A stretch of DNA of 53,709 nt, from the NCBI GenBank assembly GCA_944390355.1, contig CALXPT010000010.1, positions 1 through 53,709 of the forward strand, in the 5' to 3' direction. The DNA comes from an uncultured Alphaproteobacteria bacterium (lineage in GTDB: Bacteria > Pseudomonadota > Alphaproteobacteria > RF32 > CAG-239). The first letter of the stretch is position 1; the number at the start of each line of letters is the position of its first letter. Both the position numbers and the translations under genes were made by a program. The notes under the pieces were generated by a model. That model made no database searches and had not been told where the DNA came from. It saw only the letters and a list, made by a program, of their open reading frames with translations. Shown piece by piece: positions 31,793 through 41,098 of this stretch.

Positions 31793-33490
31793 ATGGCCAA
31801 AATTTTAATTACATCCGCTTTGCCGTATATTAACGGGGTTCCTCATCTCGGTCATATGGTCGGTTGCTTGCTGCCTTCCGACGTATATGCTCGCTTTATG
31901 CGGATGATGGGACATGAAGTCCTCTATATCGCCGGTACGGATGAACACGGCACAACCTCTGAGGTGGGGGCTTTGAAAGAAGGTATGTCCGTTGAAGAAT
32001 ATTGCGATAAATATCATGCTCAGCACAAAGCTACTTATGATGCTTTTGAACTCTCTTTTGATTGTTTCGGTCGTACATCAAGCTCGCAAAATAAAGAAAT
32101 TACTTATCATATCTTTTCTAAACTCGATGAAAACGGTTATATCGAGGAAAAAACCATTAAACAGGTTTATTCCGTTGATGATAAACAATTCTTAGCGGAC
32201 CGCTATATTACCGGTACTTGTCCTTATTGCGGTTATGATAAAGCTCGAGGCGACCAATGCGAAAATTGCACTAAAGTTTTGGAACCGACCCAGCTGATTA
32301 ATCCCAGAAGCACTATTTCCGGTTCTACTCATTTGGAAATTCGGGAAACCAAACATTTATTCCTTAATTTGCCCAAAATCGAAAAACGTTTGGCTGAATG
32401 GGTTAAGTCTAAAGAGCCTTTTTGGCCGGATGTTGCTTATTCCATTGCCCAAAAATGGCTCAAGGAAGGTTTGCAGGAACGCTGTATTACCCGTGATCTT
32501 AAATGGGGCTTTCCGGTTAATAAAGCAGGCTATGAAGATAAGGTCTTTTATGTGTGGTTTGATGCGCCTATCGGCTATATCGGGATTACTAAACAATGGG
32601 CCGATGAAAAGCCTTTAGAAAGAGACTGGAAAAAGTGGTGGCTCGATGCTCAAGATGTGCGCTATGTCGAATTTATGGGCAAAGATAATGTGCCGTTCCA
32701 TTCCATTATGTTTCCCGCCACTTTACTCGGTACCGGTGAAAACTGGACCTTTGTTGATTATCTGAAAGGTATGAGTTATTTGACCTTTGAAGGTGGAAAA
32801 TTTTCAAAATCAGAACACAGAGGCGTGTTTGCAGATAAGGCTGTCGAAGAATTTCCGGCCGATTATTGGCGCTATTGGTTGATGGCTAATGCTCCCGAAT
32901 CTTCCGATGCCAGTTTCACGTTTGATGGTTTTGTTTCTACCGTGAATAAAGACTTAAACGGTGTGTTGGGAAATTTTGCCTCGCGCGTGTTGAAAATGAC
33001 GGCTTCTAAATTCTCTTCCGAAGTTCCGGTCGGTGGTGCTCTTGAAACTCAAGAAAATGAGTTGATTGATGCTTTGCAAATAAAAATCAATAACTATTTT
33101 AAGTATTTGGAAGAAATGGAATTCCGTAAGGCTTTAAGCGAGCTTCGGGCAATTTGGGTTGATGGAAACAACTATATTTCTGCTGCTGAACCTTGGGTCG
33201 TTATTAAAGAAAATCCTGAACGAGCTGCTGCTATCTTGCGGGTTTGTCTGAATCTTATCCGTATTTATGCCATACTTTCTTATCCGATTATGCCGAAAAT
33301 TTCTGAAAATATGCTTGCAAAATTCGGGTTAACCTCGCAAGATATGCCGTCTTTGCAAAATTTTAATGTCAGGAGAGAGATTGAATTTTTGAAACCGACG
33401 CATAAGTTTGAAGTCGGGGAGGCTCTTTTTGAGCGTATTACTCCTGAAAAGTGTGAGGAACTTAAAGAAAAATATGGAAGTCATAAATAA
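31793..33490 (+). CDS. metG: methionyl-tRNA synthetase
   Basis: A 565-aa class I synthetase charging tRNA-Met. The HIGH motif appears as PYINGVPHLGHMVG, the zinc site is CPYCGYDKARGDQCENC, the substrate motif is FYVWFDAPIGYIG and FMGKDNVPFHSIMFP, and the KMSKS motif appears as GGKFSKSEHRG. The anticodon-binding helical domain follows (DLNGVLGNFASRVLKM). There is no C-terminal EMAP/Trbp111 domain, consistent with the length. The start has AAGGAG about 8 nt upstream. Its stop overlaps the next ATG (TAATG), so the next gene is coupled. Confidence 0.97.
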   Translation: MAKILITSALPYINGVPHLGHMVGCLLPSDVYARFMRMMGHEVLYIAGTDEHGTTSEVGALKEGMSVEEYCDKYHAQHKATYDAFELSFDCFGRTSSSQNKEITYHIFSKLDENGYIEEKTIKQVYSVDDKQFLADRYITGTCPYCGYDKARGDQCENCTKVLEPTQLINPRSTISGSTHLEIRETKHLFLNLPKIEKRLAEWVKSKEPFWPDVAYSIAQKWLKEGLQERCITRDLKWGFPVNKAGYEDKVFYVWFDAPIGYIGITKQWADEKPLERDWKKWWLDAQDVRYVEFMGKDNVPFHSIMFPATLLGTGENWTFVDYLKGMSYLTFEGGKFSKSEHRGVFADKAVEEFPADYWRYWLMANAPESSDASFTFDGFVSTVNKDLNGVLGNFASRVLKMTASKFSSEVPVGGALETQENELIDALQIKINNYFKYLEEMEFRKALSELRAIWVDGNNYISAAEPWVVIKENPERAAAILRVCLNLIRIYAILSYPIMPKISENMLAKFGLTSQDMPSLQNFNVRREIEFLKPTHKFEVGEALFERITPEKCEELKEKYGSHK

Positions 33491-34392
33491 TGAAATTTCT
33501 TAAAAAACCTAAGTATATTAAATTTTCTTGGAACTGGGTGAAGGTTAAAATCAGTTTGAAACGCGTGGCCTTTTGGACTTGGCGTGCCGTTACTTATCCT
33601 TTTAAACAATGGTGGGTATGGCTCTTGATGCTGATTATTTTGTTCCTTGCTCCTACCTTTAACGGCGTGCGGCCGGCGATTGTTCATCAATGGTATTGGA
33701 ACAAAATTAAATCTGTTTCAACGGATGTTTATAACCGTGTTTCTTCGGGGGCTAAAAATATCGTTTCTAAGGCGGATATCTCTTTTGATTTTGAAAGCCC
33801 TTTTGCCGTTGAAGGTGTGGATAAACTCGTTGCCACAAGCGAATCCGAAAAACAGGTTTCTTCTCGCAAAACTTTTGCTAAAAGTAATGAAATGCCCAAA
33901 GGTGTGGATGTTAAAAACACTCCTAATCAAAATTTGGAGGGAATTGTTCCCGTTTTGGAAAACAATACTATGCAGATGAGCCTTGCCGATGTTATTGCCG
34001 CTCAACAAGCTCAACCCGAGGCTCCCGTGTTTTCTGACGAAGAAAAAGCTTTGCTCGAAAAAGATGATAATGATTATCGACGGGATGTCGGTTCTTTGGT
34101 CTATGTTGCCGAACCTCAATTTGTTAATGGCTCAGCCATGGTTTATAATGCCAATGCGATTGATGTGGGCGGGGTATATGTGATTTTGTTTGGTATATAT
34201 GCCAATCCCGAAACCGAAAAAGGCAAAATTGCCGATGCTTTGCTGTCGCGGATTATTGAAAATCACACGGTTAATTGCAAAATTGTTGCTTATACCAAAG
34301 AGGGCGTTCCGACCGGAATTTGCTATTTGGGAAATATTAATCTGAATAAGTTGTTGGTTTTGCAAAGTTTGTCGCAAAATGTTGCTTTGTAG
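33490..34392 (+). CDS. membrane-anchored protein with staphylococcal-nuclease-like C-terminus
   Basis: A 300-aa protein. Residues 1-37 are basic, followed by one membrane span (WWVWLLMLIILFLAPTF, about 39-56). A low-complexity linker rich in Glu, Ala and Gln runs to about residue 200. The last 75 residues (VYVILFGIYANPETEKGKIA, ALLSRIIENHTVNCKIVAYT, CYLGNINLNKLLV) follow the strand-loop pattern of the SNase/OB fold, where GI-x-APE and lN-x-x-LV are hallmarks. The catalytic Arg-Glu-Arg set is not obvious, so it may bind rather than cut. It is coupled to metG by a 1-nt overlap. Confidence 0.5.
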   Translation: MKFLKKPKYIKFSWNWVKVKISLKRVAFWTWRAVTYPFKQWWVWLLMLIILFLAPTFNGVRPAIVHQWYWNKIKSVSTDVYNRVSSGAKNIVSKADISFDFESPFAVEGVDKLVATSESEKQVSSRKTFAKSNEMPKGVDVKNTPNQNLEGIVPVLENNTMQMSLADVIAAQQAQPEAPVFSDEEKALLEKDDNDYRRDVGSLVYVAEPQFVNGSAMVYNANAIDVGGVYVILFGIYANPETEKGKIADALLSRIIENHTVNCKIVAYTKEGVPTGICYLGNINLNKLLVLQSLSQNVAL

Positions 34393-34420
34393 GTATTATT
34401 TTTCTTGAAGGAGAAAAAAT

Positions 34421-35866
34421 ATGTGGCAGCCGGTTCTCATGATTAACGGATTTTTGGTTATTATTATCGGTTTGGCTATGTTGTTGCCGGCTATATATGA
34501 TGTTGTGTTTACTAATGTTATTTGGTCTCCCTTTTTGACTGCGGCTCTTATTTCTTTGTTTTTGGGGTTAGCAATGTTTCTTGGAAACCGTATGCGAATT
34601 GATAAAATTTCTCTTAAACAAGGTTTTTTGATTACTGTTGTTGGTTGGTTCAGCGTTTCTTTTTTTGCTTCTTTTCCTTTTTTTCTTTATGGGGTTTGTT
34701 CTTCTGCTGCGGATGCTTTTTTTGAAACTGTTTCCGGTTTGACGACTACCGGAGGAACTATTTTTTCTGATGTTGAGGCTCTTCCAAAATCTATTTTGTT
34801 ATGGCGTTCGATACTTAATGCCGTTGGAGGCTTGGGGATTGTTATTTTTGCCGTGGCGATGCTTCCGTTTCTTGGAATCGGCGGTATGCAGATTTTTCAA
34901 CGTGAGAATTCTGATGTGAATGAAAAGTTTATGCCTAAGTTTAGTTACATTGCAAAACGTATTGTTATTGTACAAGTTATTTTAATCTTTGTTTGCTTTT
35001 TGTGTCTTTGCTGGGCCGGAATGGGAAAATTTGATGCCCTTAATCATGCTATGGCGACAATTGCTACCGGTGGATTGTCTACCAAAAATGCTTCAATTGG
35101 CTATTTTGATTCTGTTTCTATTGAGATGATTGTTTCTCTGTTTATGATTTTGGGGTCTTTGCCGATGACTTTTTATATTGTTTTGTGGCAGCGTAAGGAT
35201 TGGAAAGAATATGGTACTTCTCAAATTTGGGCTTTTTTGAAAATACTGTTTATTTATATTTTTGCGACATCCGTTTATTTGACGTATATCGGTGTTTATG
35301 ATTGGTGGCGTGCGGTCAGGTATTCTTCTTTTAATATTATTTCTGTCGTTACTACAACGGGATTTGTTTCTATTGATTATAGTTTGTGGGGAAGTTGGGT
35401 TGTTATTCCATTTATGATTTTTGCTTTGACTGGCGGATGTACTGGTTCAACCTCCGGTTCAATTAAGATTTTGCGTTGGCAAGTGTTGTTTGCTTATATC
35501 AAACGTGCGTTTGTGGTGTCTACCGAGCCGAATCGTGTTGTTCCTCTCAAAGTTGGAAATGCTCCGTCGGATATGGGCGTTGTATCTTCGGTTTTTGTGT
35601 TGTTTGTCGGATTTATTTTAACGATTGCTTTCATGTCTTGTTTGGTGACTTTGGATGGATATGATTTGGAGATTGCGTTGTCTTCTGTTGTTGCTTGTAT
35701 TTCTAACTCCGGTCCTGGGGCAGGGAGCTTGGTCGGACCAGCCGGAAACTATGGTTCTTTGTCTGATTTTACTAAATGGGTGTTAAGCGCAACCATGATG
35801 CTAGGTCGTTTGGAAGTGATTACGGTGGTTACCGTTTTTACCAAATCTTTTTGGGCCAGAAATTAA
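34421..35866 (+). CDS. trkH: TrkH family potassium uptake protein
   Basis: A 481-aa membrane protein of four repeated M1-P-M2 units. The selectivity filters are visible as SGLTTTGGTIF, MATIATGGLSTKNASIGYF, SVVTTTGFVSIDYSLWG and ISNSGPGAGSLVGPAG. The basic stretch with GRLEVITVVTVF closes the protein as in TrkH/KtrB. It takes up potassium together with a TrkA-type regulator, which is not in the window. A good AAGGAG lies before the ATG. It is followed by a strong terminator shared with recA. Confidence 0.93.
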   Translation: MWQPVLMINGFLVIIIGLAMLLPAIYDVVFTNVIWSPFLTAALISLFLGLAMFLGNRMRIDKISLKQGFLITVVGWFSVSFFASFPFFLYGVCSSAADAFFETVSGLTTTGGTIFSDVEALPKSILLWRSILNAVGGLGIVIFAVAMLPFLGIGGMQIFQRENSDVNEKFMPKFSYIAKRIVIVQVILIFVCFLCLCWAGMGKFDALNHAMATIATGGLSTKNASIGYFDSVSIEMIVSLFMILGSLPMTFYIVLWQRKDWKEYGTSQIWAFLKILFIYIFATSVYLTYIGVYDWWRAVRYSSFNIISVVTTTGFVSIDYSLWGSWVVIPFMIFALTGGCTGSTSGSIKILRWQVLFAYIKRAFVVSTEPNRVVPLKVGNAPSDMGVVSSVFVLFVGFILTIAFMSCLVTLDGYDLEIALSSVVACISNSGPGAGSLVGPAGNYGSLSDFTKWVLSATMMLGRLEVITVVTVFTKSFWARN

Positions 35867-35888
35867 GCTTTTGTTTTTTTGAAAGGCA

Positions 35889-35926
35889 AAAAAAAGATGG
35901 TGTTTATTTTTTACACCATCTTTTTT
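35889..35926. terminator. bidirectional terminator between trkH and recA
   Basis: AAGATGGTGT (35894-35903) pairs perfectly with ACACCATCTT (35913-35922), with A- and T-runs outside. Confidence 0.9.
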
Positions 35927-35944
35927 GTGGTTGGAGTTGATTGA

Positions 35945-36970
35945 TTATTCTTCTTCAATCGGTTCGTTATCACCTATCATTTCGGTGGTTAAATGTCCCG
36001 CGTCGGCTCTGATTTTGCTTTCAATTTCATCGGCAATTTCGGGATGTTCTCTTAAAAAGATTTTGGCATTTTCTCGGCCTTGACCGATTTTGTCGCCCTT
36101 GTAAGAGAACCATGCACCGGCCTTTTCGACAATGCCCGCTTTAACACCCAAGTCAATCAGCTCACCGGTTTTTGAAATGCCTTCGCCGTACATGATGTCA
36201 AAGTCAACAACTTTGAACGGAGGGGCGACTTTGTTTTTGACTATCTTTACTCTGGTTTGGCTGCCGATAACATCATCTTTATCCTTAATTGAACCGGTGC
36301 GGCGAATGTCTATTCTGACAGAAGCATAGAATTTCAATGCATTACCACCGGTTGTGGTTTCGGGGTTGCCGAACATAACACCGATTTTCATACGGATTTG
36401 GTTGATGAAAATGATTAAGGTATTTGAACGGGAAACCGTGGCGGTTAATTTGCGCAAGGCCTGACTCATCAATCTGGCCTGCAATCCCATGTGCGAATCG
36501 CCCATTTCGCCTTCCAATTCTGCCTTTGGTACCAAGGCTGCGACCGAGTCAACGACCAAGACATCTATTGCGCCCGAGCGAACCAAAGTATCGGCAATTT
36601 CCAAAGCCTGTTCACCGGCGTCCGGTTGTGAAATCAGCAAATTGTCGATATCAACACCAATCTTTTTGGCGTAAGACGGGTCGAGTGCGTGTTCGGCATC
36701 AATAAACGCGCAAGTGCCGCCTTTCTTTTGTGCTTGGGCAATTACACTCAACGCCAATGTGGTTTTGCCCGAACTTTCGGGACCGAAGATTTCGATAATA
36801 CGGCCTTTGGGCAAGCCGCCGATGCCCAACGCGATATCTATTCCCAAAGAGCCGGTTGATATTGCTTCTATATCTATATTCGATTGTTGTCCGAGGCGCA
36901 TAATCGAACCTTTGCCAAAGGCGCGTTCTATTTGGCTTAAGGCCGCATCCAGAGCTTTATCTTTTTCCAT
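35945..36970 (-). CDS. recA: recombinase RecA
   Basis: A 341-aa recombinase of normal length that forms filaments on single-stranded DNA, catalyses strand exchange and triggers LexA cleavage. It begins [20 protein letters not shown], typical of alphaproteobacteria. The Walker A site is [27 protein letters not shown] follows, Walker B is [15 protein letters not shown], and the L2 loop is [20 protein letters not shown]. The acidic tail is GDNEPIEEE. The upstream region has one GAAC element but not the full GAAC-N7-GAAC pair expected of an alphaproteobacterial LexA site. Confidence 0.98.
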   Translation of the reverse strand: MEKDKALDAALSQIERAFGKGSIMRLGQQSNIDIEAISTGSLGIDIALGIGGLPKGRIIEIFGPESSGKTTLALSVIAQAQKKGGTCAFIDAEHALDPSYAKKIGVDIDNLLISQPDAGEQALEIADTLVRSGAIDVLVVDSVAALVPKAELEGEMGDSHMGLQARLMSQALRKLTATVSRSNTLIIFINQIRMKIGVMFGNPETTTGGNALKFYASVRIDIRRTGSIKDKDDVIGSQTRVKIVKNKVAPPFKVVDFDIMYGEGISKTGELIDLGVKAGIVEKAGAWFSYKGDKIGQGRENAKIFLREHPEIADEIESKIRADAGHLTTEMIGDNEPIEEE

Positions 36971-37079
36971 GTTTTTTCTTTCAAATAATTAGAGTTAGTC
37001 TTTGTAAAAACAGTTTTGCCATGCTTTGCAAGTTCGTGCAACGGATGTTAAACGGTTATCCTATGAAAAGAATAATGTA

Positions 37080-38021
37080 CTATTTTTGTTCTTTTTGCAA
37101 GTGTTTTTTGCGGAGGTGTTCATTTTTCTTTAATCCGCGGTTTTCCGGCGCGTCTAATATTATGATTTTCTTTAATAATTTTTCATCAAACGTTTGAAAA
37201 TCTTCTAAGGCCGCCGTGATTACCGCGCCAAAAATCACAACTGCCCATGCCAGATACATCCAGATTAGAAAAACCGGAATTATTGCTAAAGCTCCGTATA
37301 AGGTTTGGTAGGTGGCACTGGTTAAAACCGCCATTGCAAAAATCTTACGCAAAAGCCCAAAAAGCAAAACGGCTATAAATGCTCCGACCGTGGCATTTGA
37401 GAATCTGACTTTTTTGTTGGGAACAAGCGTGTAAACAATGATGAGCATCAGCATGGTTATTAATGAGGGCAACAGTGAACTTAGGTAGACGTTATTTAGA
37501 ATCGTTCCGTCGACGCTCTTGGCCGCCAGTGCGAAAACGTAGCTGCGAATGGAAAAGGCCGCGCCGAGCAATAACGGACCTAGGGTGATGACTGTCCAAT
37601 ATAAGGTGATTTTGGTCGTTATTCTTCTCGGGCGTGAGACTCTGAAAATGAAATTAAAACTATTTTCTATCGTGGAAAGCATCATGATTGACGTAACCAC
37701 TATTGATATAACGCCTATTGCAGTTAATCCTGCCGAGGCTTTTAGAAATTCGCTCAGGTAATTGCTAACCTCGTGCCCTAAGGCAGGTGCCATGTTTTGC
37801 ACAATAAAGTCCTGAACCTGACCTCGAATGTTTTCAAATGCAGGAAAGGCCGAAAATATCGACAGGCCAATTGCAAACAACGGAACTATTGCGATTAGCG
37901 ATGTATAACTTAAGGCGGATGCTACTCGAAATATGGTGTCGTTCTTGGTGCGGCGAATTAAAAAATAGGTGAATTTGCGGGCAGTCGTTCCCCATTTACT
38001 AAACAAAGTTTTCCAATACAT
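37080..38021 (-). CDS. YihY/BrkB family inner membrane protein
   Basis: A 313-aa membrane protein with six predicted spans. The family block ASALSYTSLIAIVPLFAIGL lies near residue 40. SIMMLSTIENSFNFIFRV and RRITTKITLYWTVITLGPLL follow. ATVGAFIAVLLFGLLRKIFA and YGALAIIPVFLIWMYLAWAV near the end are diagnostic. Older databases call it ribonuclease BN, which is wrong for this family. The function is uncertain. I start at the ATG at 38021 because AAGGA lies 7 nt upstream; the frame is open to 38081. Confidence 0.88.
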   Translation of the reverse strand: MYWKTLFSKWGTTARKFTYFLIRRTKNDTIFRVASALSYTSLIAIVPLFAIGLSIFSAFPAFENIRGQVQDFIVQNMAPALGHEVSNYLSEFLKASAGLTAIGVISIVVTSIMMLSTIENSFNFIFRVSRPRRITTKITLYWTVITLGPLLLGAAFSIRSYVFALAAKSVDGTILNNVYLSSLLPSLITMLMLIIVYTLVPNKKVRFSNATVGAFIAVLLFGLLRKIFAMAVLTSATYQTLYGALAIIPVFLIWMYLAWAVVIFGAVITAALEDFQTFDEKLLKKIIILDAPENRGLKKNEHLRKKHLQKEQK

Positions 38022-38131
38022 TCGCTTATCCTTAAAAAAATGGTTTACAATGTTTCTTTTATTATATATAGATTTATACAAACAAAATCGATTGTAAATT
38101 AATTTTTTTTAATTAAACAAAGGAAAATGTT

Positions 38132-38962
38132 ATGACTACTGTTGCTCCGTTGATGGAAGGCAAAAAGGGCTTAATTATGGGCCTTGCCAATGACAAGTCT
38201 ATTGCTTGGGGTATTGCTCAGGCTTTGAATGCTCAAGGTGCTCAAATCGCTATCTCTTATCAGGGTGAAACCTTGGAAAAAAGAGTTAAGCCTTTGGCTG
38301 AACAGCTCGCTTTTCCGCCGATGTTGATTAAGTGCGATGTTACTGATTCTGCCAGCGTTGAAGCTTGTTTTAAAGAACTCGGTGAAAAGTGGGGCAAAAT
38401 TGACTTTGTGGTTCATGCCATTGCTTTTTCCGATAAAAATGAGCTTAAGGGCAAGACAATCAATACTACTTTGCAGAACTTTTTGAACACCATGCATATT
38501 TCTTGCTACTCCTTTTTGGAAACTTGCAGATGTGCCGCTCCTTATATGAGTGAAAACGGTTCAATTCTTACCTTGACTTATCTTGGCGGTGAGAGGACTT
38601 TGCCTAATTATAACATTATGGGCGTGGCTAAAGCTGCTTTGGATGCTGCCGTGCGTTATGCCGCCGTTGATATGGGAGCGCAAGGAGTTCGCGTTAATGC
38701 TATTTCCGCCGGTCCGATTAAGACTTTGGCCGCTTCCGGAATCGGTGATTTTCGCAAAATTTTGCGTTGGAATGAACTCAATGCTCCGTTGCGCCGCAAT
38801 GTTACTCAAGATGAGGTCGGCGGGGCAGCTTTGGCTCTGTTGTCTCCTTTAGGCTCGGCAATTACCGGTGAAGTTTTGCATGTCGATGCCGGATACAATT
38901 CCATTGCGATGGTGTCTTTGGACAATGCTCACGAATCGGGACAAGTTTTGCTCGAGTTCTAA
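38132..38962 (+). CDS. fabI: enoyl-ACP reductase (NADH)
   Basis: A 276-aa short-chain dehydrogenase that makes the last reduction in each fatty-acid elongation cycle. The FabI-type cofactor loop is MGLANDKSIAWGIAQAL. FVVHAIAFSDKNELKG follows. The catalytic tyrosines and lysine lie in TYLGGERTLPNYNIMGVAK. The substrate loop is NAISAGPIKTLAASGI. The end VLHVDAGYNSIAM is typical. It is a single gene with AAAGGA before the ATG and a terminator behind. Confidence 0.95.
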   Translation: MTTVAPLMEGKKGLIMGLANDKSIAWGIAQALNAQGAQIAISYQGETLEKRVKPLAEQLAFPPMLIKCDVTDSASVEACFKELGEKWGKIDFVVHAIAFSDKNELKGKTINTTLQNFLNTMHISCYSFLETCRCAAPYMSENGSILTLTYLGGERTLPNYNIMGVAKAALDAAVRYAAVDMGAQGVRVNAISAGPIKTLAASGIGDFRKILRWNELNAPLRRNVTQDEVGGAALALLSPLGSAITGEVLHVDAGYNSIAMVSLDNAHESGQVLLEF

Positions 38963-38984
38963 TTCTAAAGAGTTTGCTTTACGG

Positions 38985-39018
38985 AAAATCGCTGTTCTTT
39001 TGGACGGCGATTTTTTTT
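38985..39018 (+). terminator. terminator of fabI
   Basis: AAAATCGC (38985-38992) pairs with GCGATTTT (39007-39014), followed by Ts. Confidence 0.85.
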
Positions 39019-39031
39019 GCTTGAAAAAATG

Positions 39032-39060
39032 TTGACAAAATGTTTGTTTGTTTGTAGTAT
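39032..39060 (+). promoter_or_regulatory. promoter of duplicate gene copy 1
   Basis: TTGACA (39032-39037), a 17-nt spacer with three TTTG units, and TAGTAT (39055-39060). It is identical to the promoter of copy 2. Confidence 0.75.
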
Positions 39061-39103
39061 GACGGCAATTAACTATTATTATTAACTATAATTCTTTAAT
39101 ATT

Positions 39104-39898
39104 ATGGAAAAAGAACAGAAATTGGAAAATGTGTATCCGTTGAGTAAAGATGAGAATAATTTGCTTCTTTATGATTTAATCAAAGAAGGGAAGTTTGAAA
39201 TCTTTTGTCAACGTATCAAAGAAGGTTATGGTTTAACCGCATTTGTGTTGACGGCTATGCTTAATTATGGCTATGAAGGCAAAATCGAAGAGATCCTTTC
39301 ATCCTGTAAATGCTGGACGAGTGATATGTTTGATTTTCTGGTCATCTATTGGGGCAGAGAAAAGGCTGAAGATTATTGGATCCAGCATGCAGATAAAGAA
39401 CGTGTTGCTGAAAAGTTGAGTAACGAAGCTCTTGTGCGGCATCAGCGTTGGAATGAATTGTTGGAACGAGAGGCGTATGAACTCCTTGCTGAACATGCTC
39501 CTTTGGAGTTTTTTCAAAATCCGGATGCGTCGTATGATACATCGCGTGTTTTTTCTGCTTTGGTTGCTCAAAAGCGATTTGAAGATGTGTTGGCTCTTGA
39601 TGATAAGTGGTCAAAGTCTGATTATTTTTACAGTACGGAAATGATGCGCTATTTGTTGGAGCATGATGTTGAAAAGTCTTGCAAAATTTTGTCGATTTTT
39701 AGCGTGAATGCAAAACAGAAGTTGGCTGTCCGCTTAGGGTTTGAAAAGCTGGATGACTTATATCAATATCTTTATGACAATGGTCAAATCGACTTTTTGC
39801 GTGTTGAAACAGATTTTTTACGAAGACTTAAGCACAAACAGCATTGGTTGTTGCTGAAACATTTTCGTTTATGGTGTTTCGTTAAAAGTTTTTTCTGA
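39104..39898 (+). CDS. hypothetical protein, duplicate copy 1 (internally deleted)
   Basis: A 264-aa, charged, mostly helical protein with no family I recognise. It starts MEKEQKLENVYPLSKDENNL. It has a helical, repeat-like build (FEIFCQRIKEGYGLTAFVLT, WNELLEREAYELLAEHAP, FEDVLALDDKWSKSDYFYS) that recalls TPR or ankyrin-like solenoids without a clear match. Compared with the copy at 40021 it lacks 51 residues between FLRR and KHKQHWLLLK, an exact in-frame deletion of 153 nt. No clear ribosome site precedes the ATG in either copy. It probably remains translated, but loss of the segment may have changed its function. Confidence 0.7.
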   Translation: MEKEQKLENVYPLSKDENNLLLYDLIKEGKFEIFCQRIKEGYGLTAFVLTAMLNYGYEGKIEEILSSCKCWTSDMFDFLVIYWGREKAEDYWIQHADKERVAEKLSNEALVRHQRWNELLEREAYELLAEHAPLEFFQNPDASYDTSRVFSALVAQKRFEDVLALDDKWSKSDYFYSTEMMRYLLEHDVEKSCKILSIFSVNAKQKLAVRLGFEKLDDLYQYLYDNGQIDFLRVETDFLRRLKHKQHWLLLKHFRLWCFVKSFF

Positions 39899-39909
39899 TT
39901 TTTTTTGTT

Positions 39910-39935
39910 GGGTCGGCGTTGTCCGGCCTTTTTTG
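39910..39935 (+). terminator. terminator of duplicate copy 1
   Basis: GGGTCGG and CCGGCC arms around GTTGT, then a T-run. The stem is slightly degraded compared with the perfect version after copy 2. Confidence 0.65.
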
Positions 39936-39948
39936 TTGTGAAAAAAAG

Positions 39949-39977
39949 TTGACAAAATGTTTGTTTGTTTGTAGTAT
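39949..39977 (+). promoter_or_regulatory. promoter of duplicate gene copy 2
   Basis: TTGACA (39949-39954), a 17-nt spacer and TAGTAT (39972-39977), 49 nt from the -10 start to the ATG, exactly as in copy 1. Confidence 0.75.
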
Positions 39978-40020
39978 GACGGCAATTAACTATTATTATT
40001 AACTATAATTCTTTAATATT

Positions 40021-40968
40021 ATGGAAAAAGAACAGAAATTGGAAAATGTGTATCCGTTGAGTAAAGATGAGAATAATTTGCTTCTTTATGATTTAATCAA
40101 AGAAGGGAAGTTTGAAATCTTTTGTCAACGTATCAAAGAAGGTTATGGTTTAACCGCATTTGTGTTGACGGCTATGCTTAATTATGGCTATGAAGGCAAA
40201 ATCGAAGAGATCCTTTCATCCTGTAAATGCTGGACGAGTGATATGTTTGATTTTCTGGTCATCTATTGGGGCAGAGAAAAGGCTGAAGATTATTGGATCC
40301 AGCATGCAGATAAAGAACGTGTTGCTGAAAAGTTGAGTAACGAAGCTCTTGTGCGGCATCAGCGTTGGAATGAATTGTTGGAACGAGAGGCGTATGAACT
40401 CCTTGCTGAACATGCTCCTTTGGAGTTTTTTCAAAATCCGGATGCGTCGTATGATACATCGCGTGTTTTTTCTGCTTTGGTTGCTCAAAAGCGATTTGAA
40501 GATGTGTTGGCTCTTGATGATAAGTGGTCAAAGTCTGATTATTTTTACAGTACGGAAATGATGCGCTATTTGTTGGAGCATGATGTTGAAAAGTCTTGCA
40601 AAATTTTGTCGATTTTTAGCGTGAATGCAAAACAGAAGTTGGCTGTCCGCTTAGGGTTTGAGGAACTGGATGACTTGTATCAATATCTTTATGACAATGG
40701 TCAAATCGACTTTTTGCGTGTTGAAACAAATTTTTTACGAAGACATGAAATTTGGGCACCTTATGTCGAGAAAAAATATTGGGCTATGCTCGCTAATTAT
40801 AAGCAGTATGATTTGATTGACTGGGAAAATTGGATGGCTAAAAGTAAAAAGGAGGCTTCAATACATGCTGCTATGGTTCAAAAATGGGACTTCCTTGTTA
40901 AGCACAAACAGCATTGGTTGTTGCTGAAACATTTTCGTTTATGGCGTTTCGTTAAAAGCTTTTTCTGA
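40021..40968 (+). CDS. hypothetical protein, duplicate copy 2 (full length)
   Basis: A 315-aa protein, the intact version of the copy at 39104. It contains the extra segment HEIWAPYVEKKYWAMLANYK and WENWMAKSKKEASIHAAMVQ before the shared KHKQHWLLLKHFRLW end. It has no signal peptide and no membrane span, so it is probably cytoplasmic. It is helical and rich in Glu, Lys, Leu and aromatic residues. I recognise no domain. The gene has its own promoter and terminator and no functional neighbours, so context gives no clue to its role. Confidence 0.75.
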   Translation: MEKEQKLENVYPLSKDENNLLLYDLIKEGKFEIFCQRIKEGYGLTAFVLTAMLNYGYEGKIEEILSSCKCWTSDMFDFLVIYWGREKAEDYWIQHADKERVAEKLSNEALVRHQRWNELLEREAYELLAEHAPLEFFQNPDASYDTSRVFSALVAQKRFEDVLALDDKWSKSDYFYSTEMMRYLLEHDVEKSCKILSIFSVNAKQKLAVRLGFEELDDLYQYLYDNGQIDFLRVETNFLRRHEIWAPYVEKKYWAMLANYKQYDLIDWENWMAKSKKEASIHAAMVQKWDFLVKHKQHWLLLKHFRLWRFVKSFF

Positions 40969-40978
40969 TTTTTTTGTT

Positions 40979-41003
40979 GGGTCGGCGTTGTCCGACCCTT
41001 TTT
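40979..41003 (+). terminator. terminator of duplicate copy 2
   Basis: GGGTCGG (40979-40985) pairs perfectly with CCGACCC (40992-40998), followed by five Ts. Confidence 0.8.
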
Positions 41004-41098
41004 GTTGTGAAAAATTTTGGCTTATCTTGTCTTTTTCGTTGCAAAATCTGAGAATTGTTTTATCTTATCTCAAGATTTTATAAGGAGTGTAATATATC

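Larger units (their letters stand above)
39032..40968 (+). repeat. tandem gene duplication, period 917 bp
   Basis: The block starting at the promoter 39032 repeats at 39949 with its promoter, leader and coding region. By eye the copies are identical through about 39740. Differences appear only near the 3' end: Lys/Glu and Asp/Asn changes, the 153-nt deletion and terminator substitutions. Confidence 0.95.

Noticed and set aside
36971..37079. LexA box upstream of recA
   Set aside because: Only one GAAC half-element is present; the expected second element 7 nt away does not match.
39299..39614. Antisense frames in both copies of the duplicated gene
   Set aside because: They are shadows of the coding strand and are identical in both copies only because the gene is duplicated.
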